Made by a program: the position numbers and the translations under genes
Source of the DNA: Streptomyces sp. GESEQ-4
GTDB lineage: Bacteria > Actinomycetota > Actinomycetes > Streptomycetales > Streptomycetaceae
DNA length: 64,000 bases
Assembly (NCBI RefSeq): GCF_017948455.1
Contig: NZ_JAFFSU010000005.1
Span: 62,001 to 126,000, forward strand
Reading direction: 5' to 3'
The notes under the pieces: model-generated
Database searches by the model: none
Seen by the model: the letters and a program-made list of their open reading frames with translations, nothing else
What the model was told of the DNA's origin: nothing
Part shown: positions 49,015 to 57,641 of the stretch, in pieces
Layout: each line of letters starts with the position of its first letter
How positions within the stretch are numbered: position 1 is the stretch's first letter

Positions 49015-49926
49015 ATGCCCCACACAGACGAGATGTCGCAGCAACGCACCCGCAGGGTCACCATCGGCACGGTCGTCACCACTCTGGTGCTGTCGATCTT
49101 CGCCACCCTGCTCGGGCCGCTCGGCGTGCTGTCGAGCGCGAACGCCGCCGACGGCCACATCACGTGGAAGATCGGGGACGACAACCCGAACAGCCCGACG
49201 AGCTACGTCCAGGTCGTCAGGGCGATCCGCAACGCGGTCGACAGCGGCAACCAGGCCGCGGTGCCGGGCGCCGGCTACCAGGTCATGCACACGGACACGG
49301 CCGCGAGTCAGACGTACGTCGACATCGACGTCGAGGACGCGTACAGCGACGCCTACGTACGCGTGCGGATGCGCGCCTCGGACCTGTACCTGATGGGCTG
49401 GTGGGCGAACGACGGCCGGTATCACTACGCCGACGAAGGCCAGGCCTCGACCAGCAACAGCGTGAAGGCGCCCTTCAAGGAGAACTACATCGACCTGGAG
49501 CAGAAAGCCGGGACCACGCGCTACGACGTGGCGTACAACGAGCCGAACCTGAGCAACACGGTGCACTCGCTCCTGAAGGCGGGCGACACGCGTGACCAGG
49601 CGCGAGCGTTCCTGATGTTGGCCCAGGCCCTCGCGGAGGGGTCACGCTTCCGCCCGATCGCCGACTTCTTCCACCTCGCCTCCGCCCCGAACGTGCAGGA
49701 GTCCCGCCTGCCCTCGCAGTACGTGGACATGGAGAACAACTGGGGCACGTTGAGCGAGCGCTTCAACCGGATGATGCGCGACCAGCAGAGCGAGCCGAGC
49801 TCGACCGCCCTGTGGATCTGGTCGTTCGTCAAGTCGAAGGGCGAGTGGGTCAAGATCTACCTGAACGACCCGAAGACGTTCGCCGCGTACTGCCTGCTGA
49901 TCGCCCTCGGCAAGTACAGGGGCTGA
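49015..49926 (+). CDS. secreted ribosome-inactivating protein (rRNA N-glycosidase)
   Basis: A 303-residue exported protein. The signal peptide ends near SANAA (about residue 45). The mature part follows the RIP fold: the substrate-stacking Tyr in SDLYLMGWW, the catalytic stretch LAEGSRFRPIADFF with Glu208 and Arg211 three apart as in ricin A chain (E-x-x-R), and NNWGTLSERF containing the conserved Trp243. RIPs remove one adenine from the sarcin-ricin loop of 28S/23S rRNA (family knowledge). There is no lectin chain. ATG 49015 follows GGAGG. The target cell is probably eukaryotic. Confidence 0.88.
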   Translation: MPHTDEMSQQRTRRVTIGTVVTTLVLSIFATLLGPLGVLSSANAADGHITWKIGDDNPNSPTSYVQVVRAIRNAVDSGNQAAVPGAGYQVMHTDTAASQTYVDIDVEDAYSDAYVRVRMRASDLYLMGWWANDGRYHYADEGQASTSNSVKAPFKENYIDLEQKAGTTRYDVAYNEPNLSNTVHSLLKAGDTRDQARAFLMLAQALAEGSRFRPIADFFHLASAPNVQESRLPSQYVDMENNWGTLSERFNRMMRDQQSEPSSTALWIWSFVKSKGEWVKIYLNDPKTFAAYCLLIALGKYRG

Positions 49927-49934
49927 GGAGCGGG

Positions 49935-50210
49935 CTACGCGCCGCCGCGCCCGACGTGACCCACGAAGGCGACATACGCCTCCGGGGAGAGCGTGAGGGT
50001 GCCGGCCTCGGGGTTCTTGGAGTCGCGGACGGCGATGTGCGGAGTGAGGTCGGCGACCTCGACGCACTCGCCGCCCGTGCTTCCGCTGTAACTGGACTTA
50101 CGCCAGGCGGCGCCGCCGAGGGGGGCACACTCGACGCAGTCGCCGCCGCTGCTGCCGCTGTAGCTGGACTTACGCCACGTCGCGCTCCTCAGCTGCTGGC
50201 TGGTCTCCAT
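49935..50210 (-). CDS. tandem DUF397 protein of a whiJ-like triad
   Basis: A 91-residue protein with two DUF397 units: TWRKSSYSGSSGGDCVECAP and AWRKSSYSGSTGGECVEVAD, the second followed by the full tail IAVRDSKNPEAGTLTLSPEA. Most DUF397 proteins have one copy of the WRKSSYS unit. It overlaps the 3' end of the HTH regulator by 41 bases and is its usual small partner in development-type regulatory sets. The DNA-binding partner probably needs it as a modulator (family knowledge). Confidence 0.85.
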   Translation of the reverse strand: METSQQLRSATWRKSSYSGSSGGDCVECAPLGGAAWRKSSYSGSTGGECVEVADLTPHIAVRDSKNPEAGTLTLSPEAYVAFVGHVGRGGA

Positions 50211-51018
50211 AGCGCTCCTCCATCACGTGGGCGATCAACTCTGCCGAGTCCCGTACCGAGAGGGCGGCAGCTCGCAGTTGATCGTAATGGAGCCAGCCCT
50301 CGCTGACACTGTCCGGATTGGCCGTCATGTGGCCCTGGATGAAGTCCTCGGTGTAGACGACGTCCGGATCGTCGTCGAAGCGCAGGAGGTTGAAGGTGCC
50401 CGTCAGGCCCGGGTGTTCTCCCGCCGAGAACGGCAGCACCTGGATCTTCAGGCGCCGTTGGTCCCGGAAGCTCAACAGGTGCGCGAGTTGGTTTCGCATC
50501 ACCTCCCGGCCGCCCATGGGCCGGTACAGCACCGCCTCGTCCAGCACCACCCACACCAGCGGCGGCTTCGCCTTCCGCAGGACGCGCTGCCGTTCCATGC
50601 GGGCCGCGACCAACTCGTCCAGTTTCTCCGGTTGGGGTGCGCCCAGCACCGCCCGCGCGTACTCCTCCGTCTGCAACAGCCCGTACACCAGCTGGCACTG
50701 GTACGTGGAGATGTACGTCGCCTTCGCCTCCATCTCCGCGTACGGCTGAAACCACGTAGGGAGTTGGCTCCGCAGCACCAGCCCGACCAACCGCGAAAAA
50801 CACCCGTCCGTCAGCAGCGCCGCATCCGCCCGCTCCGCGAACTCCCTGGTCGGCACCTTGTGGGCGGTCTCGATCTGGCCCACCAGGGAGCCGGTGCAGA
50901 AGATGCACTCGCCCAGCTCCTGCTGGGACATCCCGGCTGACTCCCGGTACCGGCGGAGCTCGGAGCCGAAGTAGTCCAGCGGCGAGGCGGTGGGGTCGAG
51001 TTTGCGGATGTTGGGCAT
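50170..51018 (-). CDS. XRE/DUF5753 regulator, WhiJ-like
   Basis: A 282-residue regulator. The HTH is GSELRRYRESAGMSQQELGE and FCTGSLVGQIETAHKVPTRE; the C-terminal DUF5753 domain has YQCQLVYGLLQTEEYARAVL, RQRVLRKAKPPLVWVVLDEA, VLYRPMGGREVMRNQLAHLL and IQVLPFSAGEHPGLTGTFNL. Together with the DUF397 protein and the divergent ATPase-like gene it forms the whiJ/abaA-type triad that streptomycetes carry in many copies. ATG 51018 has a G-rich site upstream. Its targets are probably local. Confidence 0.9.
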   Translation of the reverse strand: MPNIRKLDPTASPLDYFGSELRRYRESAGMSQQELGECIFCTGSLVGQIETAHKVPTREFAERADAALLTDGCFSRLVGLVLRSQLPTWFQPYAEMEAKATYISTYQCQLVYGLLQTEEYARAVLGAPQPEKLDELVAARMERQRVLRKAKPPLVWVVLDEAVLYRPMGGREVMRNQLAHLLSFRDQRRLKIQVLPFSAGEHPGLTGTFNLLRFDDDPDVVYTEDFIQGHMTANPDSVSEGWLHYDQLRAAALSVRDSAELIAHVMEERYGDQPAAEERDVA

Positions 51019-51104
51019 GCGGCGGTCACCCCCAGGTCGGAACGCGGCGCGGCGTTCAGTTCGGTCTGTAGCCGAGCGTAATCACATGACTCCACGCTGA
51101 TGAC

Positions 51105-51548
51105 ATGAATCACGCAACTGCCACCCCCGAGGAAGGACTTGGCGCCCGGCATCTGCGCCGCATCCTCCGCCTGTATCTCGCCACCTGGGGGATGGACGAC
51201 CTGTACGACTCGGCGTCCCTCGCGCTCACCGAGCTGATCGCCAATGTCGTACGCCACTGTCCCGGGCGGCGTGCGACGGTGCTGATCCTGCGGCTGCCGG
51301 AGGAGCGGGGAGTGCGTGTCGAGGTCACCGACACGAGCTCGCGCCCGCCGTTGTCCACAGCTGTGGATGCGCTCGCCGCGGGCGGGCGCGGGCTGGTGAT
51401 CGTCGAGGCCGTCACGGATCGGTGGGGGTGGGTGCCGTTGGCCGAGCGGCCCGGCAAGACCGTCTGGTTCGAGTGCGACGCCAAGGCCGCGGGGGAAGGG
51501 GAGGTGACGCCACGAGGAACATCCCCCCGAAACGCCGAGGACGATTGA
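51105..51548 (+). CDS. HATPase/anti-sigma-type regulator of the triad
   Basis: A 147-residue protein with a single HATPase_c fold: ASLALTELIANVVRHCPGRR (N-box), VEVTDTSSRPP (G1) and GGRGLVIVEAVTDRWGW (G2), as in RsbW/SpoIIAB-like anti-sigma kinases. It is divergent from the DUF5753 regulator, with 86 bases between, the usual triad position. The tail after the fold is hydrophilic. It probably binds a regulator or sigma partner rather than acting as a sensor kinase. Confidence 0.85.
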   Translation: MNHATATPEEGLGARHLRRILRLYLATWGMDDLYDSASLALTELIANVVRHCPGRRATVLILRLPEERGVRVEVTDTSSRPPLSTAVDALAAGGRGLVIVEAVTDRWGWVPLAERPGKTVWFECDAKAAGEGEVTPRGTSPRNAEDD

Positions 51549-51649
51549 TCGCCCTGATCAGAACATGCCGCCGATCAACCCCCCGCGCTCCAGTCTCGGT
51601 CTCGTCCCGCCGAAATCCCGGCAGAACGAACCACCACTGGAGCACCCGC

Positions 51650-52429
51650 ATGTCGCAGACAGCCAAGGCCCGCAGACGGTCCCGCCTCACCAAGGCCGCC
51701 CTCGTCCTGGGCAGCGCCGCCGCCCTGACCGTCGGTCTGACGGGCAGCGCGAGCGCCGCCGTCCTGAATCCGCTGCCGTGGAACGCGAGCACGTTCCAGA
51801 GCAAGTACATGCCGCTGTTCGACTACGACTCGGACGGCTGCTTCCCCGCGGCGGCGGTGGACGCGGGCGGACAGCTCAACGGCGGCCTGAACAACAGCGG
51901 CTCGATCACCGGCGGCTGCCGGACCGACCACCTCGGCAAGGCCAACACCTACGCGCAGTCCCTGTGCAAGAACGGCTGGTGCGCCTACGTCTACGGGCTC
52001 TACTTCGAGAAGGACCAGACGCTCAACGGCGCCGACGCCTTCGGGCACCGCCACGACTGGGAGTCCGTCGTGGTCTTCCAGAAGCAGGGCGAGGAGCGCC
52101 CGCGTTACCTGGCCGCCTCCCGGCACGGCGGCTACAGCACCCACCCGATCAACGAGGTGCCGATGGACGGCAACCGCGTCAAGATCGTCTACCACAAGGA
52201 CGGCGCGAGCACGCACGCCTTCCGCTTCGCCGGGTGGGGCGAGGACACGGAGGCCTGGGGTCCGGGCAACAAGTGGGACACCCCGGCCCTGGTCACCATG
52301 GAGCAGATGGACAAGACGCCGCGCGACGCCCTGTGGAACTCCCAGTGGGGCAAGGCCAACTTCCCGCTGACCAACAATCTCGTCGGCAGCATCAACAAGG
52401 CCCGGCCCGGCGAGGTCCCCGCGTTCTGA
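51650..52429 (+). CDS. secreted NLP (NPP1, necrosis-inducing) protein
   Basis: A 259-residue exported protein. The signal peptide ends at SASAA (about residue 37). The mature protein has the NLP hallmark GHRHDWE at residues 132-138 and the calcium-site region FDYDSDGCFPAAA. Four or more Cys occur (DGC, GGC, SLCKNGWC). NLPs are cytolysins that attack plant membrane sphingolipids and are best known from microbial plant pathogens (family knowledge). ATG 51650 follows GGAG. It lies 1.7 kb from the RIP gene, with the whiJ-like triad between. Confidence 0.9.
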   Translation: MSQTAKARRRSRLTKAALVLGSAAALTVGLTGSASAAVLNPLPWNASTFQSKYMPLFDYDSDGCFPAAAVDAGGQLNGGLNNSGSITGGCRTDHLGKANTYAQSLCKNGWCAYVYGLYFEKDQTLNGADAFGHRHDWESVVVFQKQGEERPRYLAASRHGGYSTHPINEVPMDGNRVKIVYHKDGASTHAFRFAGWGEDTEAWGPGNKWDTPALVTMEQMDKTPRDALWNSQWGKANFPLTNNLVGSINKARPGEVPAF

Positions 52430-52449
52430 CGCACGGACCGACCCCTGAA

Positions 52450-52491
52450 CCGCCGCTGGCGGGACACACTCCCCCCTCGTCCCGCCGGCGG
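52450..52491 (+). terminator. terminator hairpin after the NLP gene
   Basis: GGCGGGAC and GTCCCGCC form an 8-bp stem around a 13-nt loop, extended by CCGCC/GGCGG after a small bulge, 21 bases after the stop. Confidence 0.7.
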
Positions 52492-52538
52492 CCTTCCGCA
52501 TACGCGGCCCCGACAGGTGATCGCCCTACCCTGACGCC

Positions 52539-53789
52539 ATGACGTCTGCTGCCGCACGCACCGCGCTGGACCTCACCGCCGACCTGCCCCTCCCCGCCCT
52601 CGAGGACCTCTACCGCGATCTGCACCGGCACCCGGAACTGGCCTTCCGCGAGCACCGGACGGCGGCCGGGCTCGCCAAGAGCCTCACCGCGGCCGGGTTC
52701 GACACAGCCGAGGGCATCGGCGGCACCGGCGTCACGGGCCTGCTGCGCAACGGCGACGGCCCGACCGTGCTGCTGCGGGCCGACATGGACGCGCTGCCGG
52801 TCGAGGAGCGGACGGGGCTGCCGTACGCGTCGCGGACGCCCGGGGTGATGCACGCGTGCGGGCATGACATGCACGTGACGTGGCTGACGGGCGCGGCGCA
52901 GGCGCTGGCCGCCGGACGGGACGCCTGGTCCGGGACGCTGATCGTGGTGGGCCAGCCCGCCGAGGAGTCCGGGCAGGGAGCGGCCGCGATGGTCGCGGAC
53001 GGGCTCTACGACCGTGTGCCGCGCCCGGACGTCCTGCTCGGCCAGCACGTGGCGCCGGGTCCCGTGGGCCTGTTCGGCCACCGTGCCGGGCTGATCCTCT
53101 CCGCCACGACGGACGTCGACATCGTGGTGCACGGGCGCGGCGGGCACGGCTCGCGTCCGGAGACGACCGTCGACCCGGTGGTGACCGCGGCCTATCTGGT
53201 GACCCGGTTGCAGACCGTCGTCAGCCGCGAGGTCGCCCCGCGCGAGTCGGCCGTCCTGACCGTCGGCCGTATCGAGGCGGGCACGGCGGCGAACATCATC
53301 CCCGCCACCGCCCGGATCTCCCTCAACCTGCGGACGCAGTCGGCGGCGGTGCGGGACCGCATGGTCGCCGCGATCAGGCGTATCGCGCAGGGCGAGTGCC
53401 TGGCCGCCGGCTGTCCGCGCGAGCCGGAGGTGACGCTGGGCGACGCCTTCCCGGCGACGGTGAACGACGCCGCGACCCACGACCGTATCGCTGGGGTGCA
53501 CCGCGAGGTGTTCGGTTCCGCCGCCGTCTTCGACCCGGGCCCGGCGATGGGCAGCGAGGACTTCGCGCAGCTCGCCGAGAGCGAGGGCGAGGGCGGGCTG
53601 CCGTACTCCTTCTGGTTCGTGACCAGCACGCCGGACAAGGTGTGGGACGCGGCGGAGGGCGAGGACCTCAGGGCGCGAATCGACGCGGTCCCCAGCAACC
53701 ACAGCCCGCTCTTCGCGCCCGATCTCGCGGTGGTCGCGCCGGGGGTGCGGACGCTGGTGGCGGGGGCGCTGGCGTACTTGGTGAGCTGA
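52539..53789 (+). CDS. M20 amidohydrolase (N-acyl amino acid / peptidase family)
   Basis: A 416-residue cytoplasmic metalloenzyme. Metal ligands are visible in VMHACGHDMHVTW, the catalytic Glu in GQPAEESGQG, and later ligands in GQHVAP and MGSEDFA. The N-terminus LYRDLHRHPELAFREHRTA is the family opening. The dimerisation domain (VDIVVHGRGGHGSRPETTVD) is present. Substrates are N-acyl amino acids or related amides; the actual one is unknown. It is convergent with the solute-binding gene, with no gap. Confidence 0.92.
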   Translation: MTSAAARTALDLTADLPLPALEDLYRDLHRHPELAFREHRTAAGLAKSLTAAGFDTAEGIGGTGVTGLLRNGDGPTVLLRADMDALPVEERTGLPYASRTPGVMHACGHDMHVTWLTGAAQALAAGRDAWSGTLIVVGQPAEESGQGAAAMVADGLYDRVPRPDVLLGQHVAPGPVGLFGHRAGLILSATTDVDIVVHGRGGHGSRPETTVDPVVTAAYLVTRLQTVVSREVAPRESAVLTVGRIEAGTAANIIPATARISLNLRTQSAAVRDRMVAAIRRIAQGECLAAGCPREPEVTLGDAFPATVNDAATHDRIAGVHREVFGSAAVFDPGPAMGSEDFAQLAESEGEGGLPYSFWFVTSTPDKVWDAAEGEDLRARIDAVPSNHSPLFAPDLAVVAPGVRTLVAGALAYLVS

Positions 53790-55145
53790 TCAGCCGGGCA
53801 GGGCCTTCTTCAGGGCCGTATGCAGTTTCTTGGCCAGCTCCTCCTCCGGCGGCGGGTCATCGGTGAACAGGGGGTCCAGCTGGGCGATCACGGTCTGGGT
53901 GAAGGCGCCGTACAGGGCGGTGCGCGGGCGTTGGACGGCCTGCTGCAGTGCGGGGAGGAGCGTGGTGCGGGCGTAGGCCGGGCGGCCTTTCTCGCGGGGC
54001 ATGTCGTCGGGGCGCTCGCCCGTCGCGGACGGCGCGGGCGTGGCCGCCGCCGTGCAGTCGACCGTGTCGTCGGTGTACGCCGACTCCCGGGTCGCCGCGA
54101 ACCCCGCGTCCAGCAGACAGCGTTCGCTCTCCTCGCCGGTGAGGAACTCGATCAGCTCCATGGCCTTCCCCGCGCGCGGCGAGGCCCGCGTCACCGCCAG
54201 GTTCTGCCCGCCGAGCACCCCCTTGCCGGGCAGCGGGACCACGCCGAGCTGGTCCTCGTCGAGGGTCTGGTGCAGGGTGCCGTAGGCGTACGGCCAGTGC
54301 CGCAGGAACGTGGTGCGGCCCGCCGCGAAGTCCGCCATCGACGCGGCCTCGTTCGAGTCGTAGGCGTCCCGGAGGATGTACGGCGTCCGGGTGCGCTCGC
54401 GCAGCTCCCGGATTCCCCTCTCCAGCGTCTCGGCGTCGCCGGTGTATTCGCCCCGCTCGTCGGTCAGCTCCAGGTCCGGCACCGCCGACGCGAACGCCTC
54501 GACGGCGCCCACGGTGCGGCCCTCGTAGGGGCCGAGCTGGGTGGTCCAGCCCTTCTCGTAGCCCTCGGGCTCGTTGCCGCCGAAGTCGTCGATCACCCTG
54601 AGCAGCTTCTTCCAGGTGAGGTCGCCCGTCAGCTCGGTCTGCTCCAGGCCCGCGGCCTTCAGGTGGTCGCGGCGGTAGTAGAGCAGCCCGACGTCGCTGT
54701 TGAACGGCGCCGCGTACACCTTGCCGTCCCAGCGGGCGGTGTCGGCGACGGAGTCGATGACGTCGTCGCCGAGCAGGTCGTCGGGCAGCTCTCGTACGAG
54801 ACCGGACTCGGCGAACTCCGGTACCCAGGTGACGTCCAGGTTGACCACGTCGTAGGTGGCGCTGCCCGACTGGAGGGCGCCGAGGAGCTGGCTGCGCTGT
54901 TCGTCGGCGCTGCCGGTGAGTTCGACCAGGGTGGCCTTGAAACCGGTGCCCTCCTTGGCCTGCCGGTCGTTCCAGGCGTCGATGAGCTGCTGGCGGATGC
55001 CGCCCTTGCCGGTGACGTCCAGGCCGCTGGCGATGACGATGTCGCCGACCACGTCGCCGGAGGGCTCGGCGGACGTGCCGTCCCCGCCGCCGGTGCAGGC
55101 GGCCACCAGCAGCAGGGCGAGCAGGGCCGCCGTCCGTCGGATCAC
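53790..55145 (-). CDS. solute-binding lipoprotein, last gene of the caspase operon
   Basis: A 451-residue exported protein. The lipobox is LLLVAAC near residue 16. The mature part is a type 1 extracellular solute-binding protein as used for sugars: SADEQRSQLLGALQSGSATY, DVVNLDVTWVPEFAESGLVR, APFNSDVGLLYYRRDHLKAA and SMADFAAGRTTFLRHWPYAY. No permease or ATPase gene is nearby, so it probably does not serve a transporter. GTG 55145 overlaps the caspase-gene stop (GTGA) and follows GGAGG, so it is coupled to it. A ligand-sensing role with the VWA protein is likely (inference). Confidence 0.88.
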   Translation of the reverse strand: MIRRTAALLALLLVAACTGGGDGTSAEPSGDVVGDIVIASGLDVTGKGGIRQQLIDAWNDRQAKEGTGFKATLVELTGSADEQRSQLLGALQSGSATYDVVNLDVTWVPEFAESGLVRELPDDLLGDDVIDSVADTARWDGKVYAAPFNSDVGLLYYRRDHLKAAGLEQTELTGDLTWKKLLRVIDDFGGNEPEGYEKGWTTQLGPYEGRTVGAVEAFASAVPDLELTDERGEYTGDAETLERGIRELRERTRTPYILRDAYDSNEAASMADFAAGRTTFLRHWPYAYGTLHQTLDEDQLGVVPLPGKGVLGGQNLAVTRASPRAGKAMELIEFLTGEESERCLLDAGFAATRESAYTDDTVDCTAAATPAPSATGERPDDMPREKGRPAYARTTLLPALQQAVQRPRTALYGAFTQTVIAQLDPLFTDDPPPEEELAKKLHTALKKALPG

Positions 55146-57637
55146 TGGTCCTCCCCGAGTCCCGTCCGTTCGACCTCGGCGGACAGGCCCTTGCCGATGT
55201 CGTCGTCGGCGTCCAGGCAGCGGCCACCGCTCGCCGCGGCGATCCGGGCGTCCGGCTTGCCCGCTCCGCAGGCTCCGCCGCGCAGCGACACCATCGCCAC
55301 CGGCACGCCCGCCGACTTCGCCCGGGTCAGCACCTCGTCGAGTTTCCCGCCGGTCATCCGGTCGTGGTCCCCGCTGTCGGTGATGTAGACGATCAGCTGA
55401 GGGCGGTCGTCGGTGCCCTGGTCCGCCATGTCGTCGAGCGCGCCGAGCAGCGCGGCGTGCGGATCGGAGTCGGCGCCGGACCGGACCTCGGCCTGGTCGA
55501 TCGTGCGTACGGCGTCCTCGCGGTCGTGGGTGGCGAGGGGGAGCAGGGGTACATACCGGTCGCCTTCGGGGGTGTCCGCCACCGCCCGCACGCCGTACTC
55601 GTCCTGGCCGCCGAGCCCGCCGAGGGACTGCTTCAGCAGACCGGGGCCGCCGCTGGGCCCGTCCCACAGGGAGGCCATCGAGCCGGAGCTGTCGAGCAGG
55701 AAGAGGACCCGGCCGGGACCGTGGGCGGCGCGGTAGGCCCGCAACGCCGCCTCGGTCTCGTTCCGTCCGGCGGCCTCCGTCAGCGGCTTGGGATCGGGCA
55801 GCACCCCGGGTGCGGGCCCGCTCCCGTCCAGCAGTGGACGGCGGCCGGTGGCCGCGCGGAAACCCGCGCGCGCGAACGCGTCCCGCCCCTGCCCGTCGGT
55901 GAGCCAGGAGCGGAAGTCCGCCACGGCTGCGTCCCGCGCGTCCCGGTCCAGGTCGCCGTCCTGCCAGCGCACCCGCACGAACGTGGGCTCCAGGCCGGGC
56001 ACGTTCGTCGGGTACTCGGCGATCCGGGGGCTGCGCCGCCAACTGTCGCAGCCGACCCCGGACTTCAGCAGGAATTCGGGGACGAGGACGGCCGTACGGT
56101 CGTCCACCGCGTCGTCGCGGGGCAGTTCGCACAGCAGCTGCGCGGCCGTGTCGGACGGCGGCCCCGGCTGGTCGAGCTGTTTCTCCACGTCGAGCGCTCG
56201 GTCGGCGTCGTCGTACAGGCCGATCGTGGCGAACAGCGCCGAGTCGGTGAACTCCGGGTCGCTGCGGCGCACTTCGGCCTGGTCCGCGCGGCCACGCAGG
56301 TCGGCGATCAGCTCGGCGAGCTTGCGGTCGGTGCGCTGGTCGGCGGCGGGGAGGGTGGTCGGTACGGCGAGGACGACCGGGGAGTACGCGAAGGGCTGCC
56401 CCTCCACCTTCAGCGAGGCCTTGGGATTGGTGTCCCGCTCGTGTTCGGCCCGTTGGGCGGCGGCGGGCGAGCCCGGGATCCAGATGTCGGCCTGCGGCCC
56501 GATGTCCCGCTGCGGGTTGGTCTCCTCCGCCCGGGGTTCCTGCCAGGGCTCGGACTCCTCGCGCAGCGCGGTCACCACATCGGCGGAACGGGCGCTGTAC
56601 ACCGTGATCCCACTGACCCGGCACCCGTCCCCGTCCGTGTTCTCCTCCGACGTCAGATAGGTGTTCGCCGCCGAGGTGACCGTCGGCTTCAGGTCGGGAT
56701 CGGTCAGGACGCGCAGTTCGAGGGGCGGCGCGCAGACGGGGGAGGAGCCGACGAGGGAGACCAGGCCGTAGGTGCCGAAGGCGAAGGCGGCGAGGGTGAG
56801 GACGAGGGTGCCGAGGGCGGCGGCGCGGTGGCGCAGGTGCTTCAGGAGGGGCGACGGTCTGGGCGACAGGTGAGCCGGTTCTTCGGTCCGCGGCGGCTGC
56901 ACGGCACCGCTCTCCGGCCGCGCGGACAGCAGTACGTCCTCCCCGGGCTCGGCCCGGCTCTGCGGCACCCATGGCTCACCGCGCATCGTCTTCTGCCTGG
57001 CCATCTCCTCACGCAGCTGACCGGAGAGCCATCGGAACCGCCATTCGCCCGGTTTCTCAAGGAGTCGGACGAGCTCGGCGGTGAACGGCGTCGGTGTGGC
57101 GGGGTCGCCCGCGTCGATGCGGTGGTTGGCCTGCACGCTCATCAGCAGCAGCACCCGCCGCTTGCTGTACTCGTGCTCCCGCTCCCAGGCGACGCCCGCG
57201 TTGCCGGCATAGCAGCAGTCGAGGACGACCACGATCCGCTCGGCCTTGCTGCTGAGCAGCACGGTCTGCACGTCGTCGTACTTCGCCGCGCCGGGGAAGA
57301 CGGTATGTCCGCCCCTGATCACGCGCGCATCGCGCATCTGCAGGAACAGCGGGACGCCGGAGCTGGGCGTCGCGCCGTGCCCGGCGAAGTACAGCAGGAG
57401 CAGCCCGTCGGTCTCCGCGGCGGCGGAATACAGCGCCTCGTTGAACTTGCCCTGCGAGGGCGACCGACAGACGGTGATCGAGTCGTCGTCGAACACACCG
57501 CCCTTCAGCAGCGCCCGCCTGAGCATGTTCAGGTTGTGTTCGACGGCGGGAAGATCCCCGGGCACCCCGTGCGGCGGCTTCTTGTCCTCGTACGTGGACA
57601 CCCCGACCAGGAGCGCCCGGTTCTTGCTGGGACTCAC
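55142..57637 (-). CDS. caspase-like protease / TM / solute-binding-like / VWA fusion protein
   Basis: An 831-residue protein. The N-terminal C14-type caspase domain has ALLVGVSTYED, His88 in LLYFAGHGA and the Cys pair in VVVLDCCYAG (about 141-142). A membrane helix (ALGTLVLTLAAFAFGTYGLV, about 280-300) would place the rest outside. There a solute-binding-like region (LELRVLTDPDLKPTVTSAAN, GPQADIWIPGS) is followed by a VWA domain with the MIDAS motif FLLDSSGSM (about 660) and later TDSGD. An outside sensor joined to an inside protease fits a death effector. GTG 57637 is four bases after the EACC1-like gene. Confidence 0.87.
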   Translation of the reverse strand: MSPSKNRALLVGVSTYEDKKPPHGVPGDLPAVEHNLNMLRRALLKGGVFDDDSITVCRSPSQGKFNEALYSAAAETDGLLLLYFAGHGATPSSGVPLFLQMRDARVIRGGHTVFPGAAKYDDVQTVLLSSKAERIVVVLDCCYAGNAGVAWEREHEYSKRRVLLLMSVQANHRIDAGDPATPTPFTAELVRLLEKPGEWRFRWLSGQLREEMARQKTMRGEPWVPQSRAEPGEDVLLSARPESGAVQPPRTEEPAHLSPRPSPLLKHLRHRAAALGTLVLTLAAFAFGTYGLVSLVGSSPVCAPPLELRVLTDPDLKPTVTSAANTYLTSEENTDGDGCRVSGITVYSARSADVVTALREESEPWQEPRAEETNPQRDIGPQADIWIPGSPAAAQRAEHERDTNPKASLKVEGQPFAYSPVVLAVPTTLPAADQRTDRKLAELIADLRGRADQAEVRRSDPEFTDSALFATIGLYDDADRALDVEKQLDQPGPPSDTAAQLLCELPRDDAVDDRTAVLVPEFLLKSGVGCDSWRRSPRIAEYPTNVPGLEPTFVRVRWQDGDLDRDARDAAVADFRSWLTDGQGRDAFARAGFRAATGRRPLLDGSGPAPGVLPDPKPLTEAAGRNETEAALRAYRAAHGPGRVLFLLDSSGSMASLWDGPSGGPGLLKQSLGGLGGQDEYGVRAVADTPEGDRYVPLLPLATHDREDAVRTIDQAEVRSGADSDPHAALLGALDDMADQGTDDRPQLIVYITDSGDHDRMTGGKLDEVLTRAKSAGVPVAMVSLRGGACGAGKPDARIAAASGGRCLDADDDIGKGLSAEVERTGLGEDQ

Positions 57638-57641
57638 CGGA

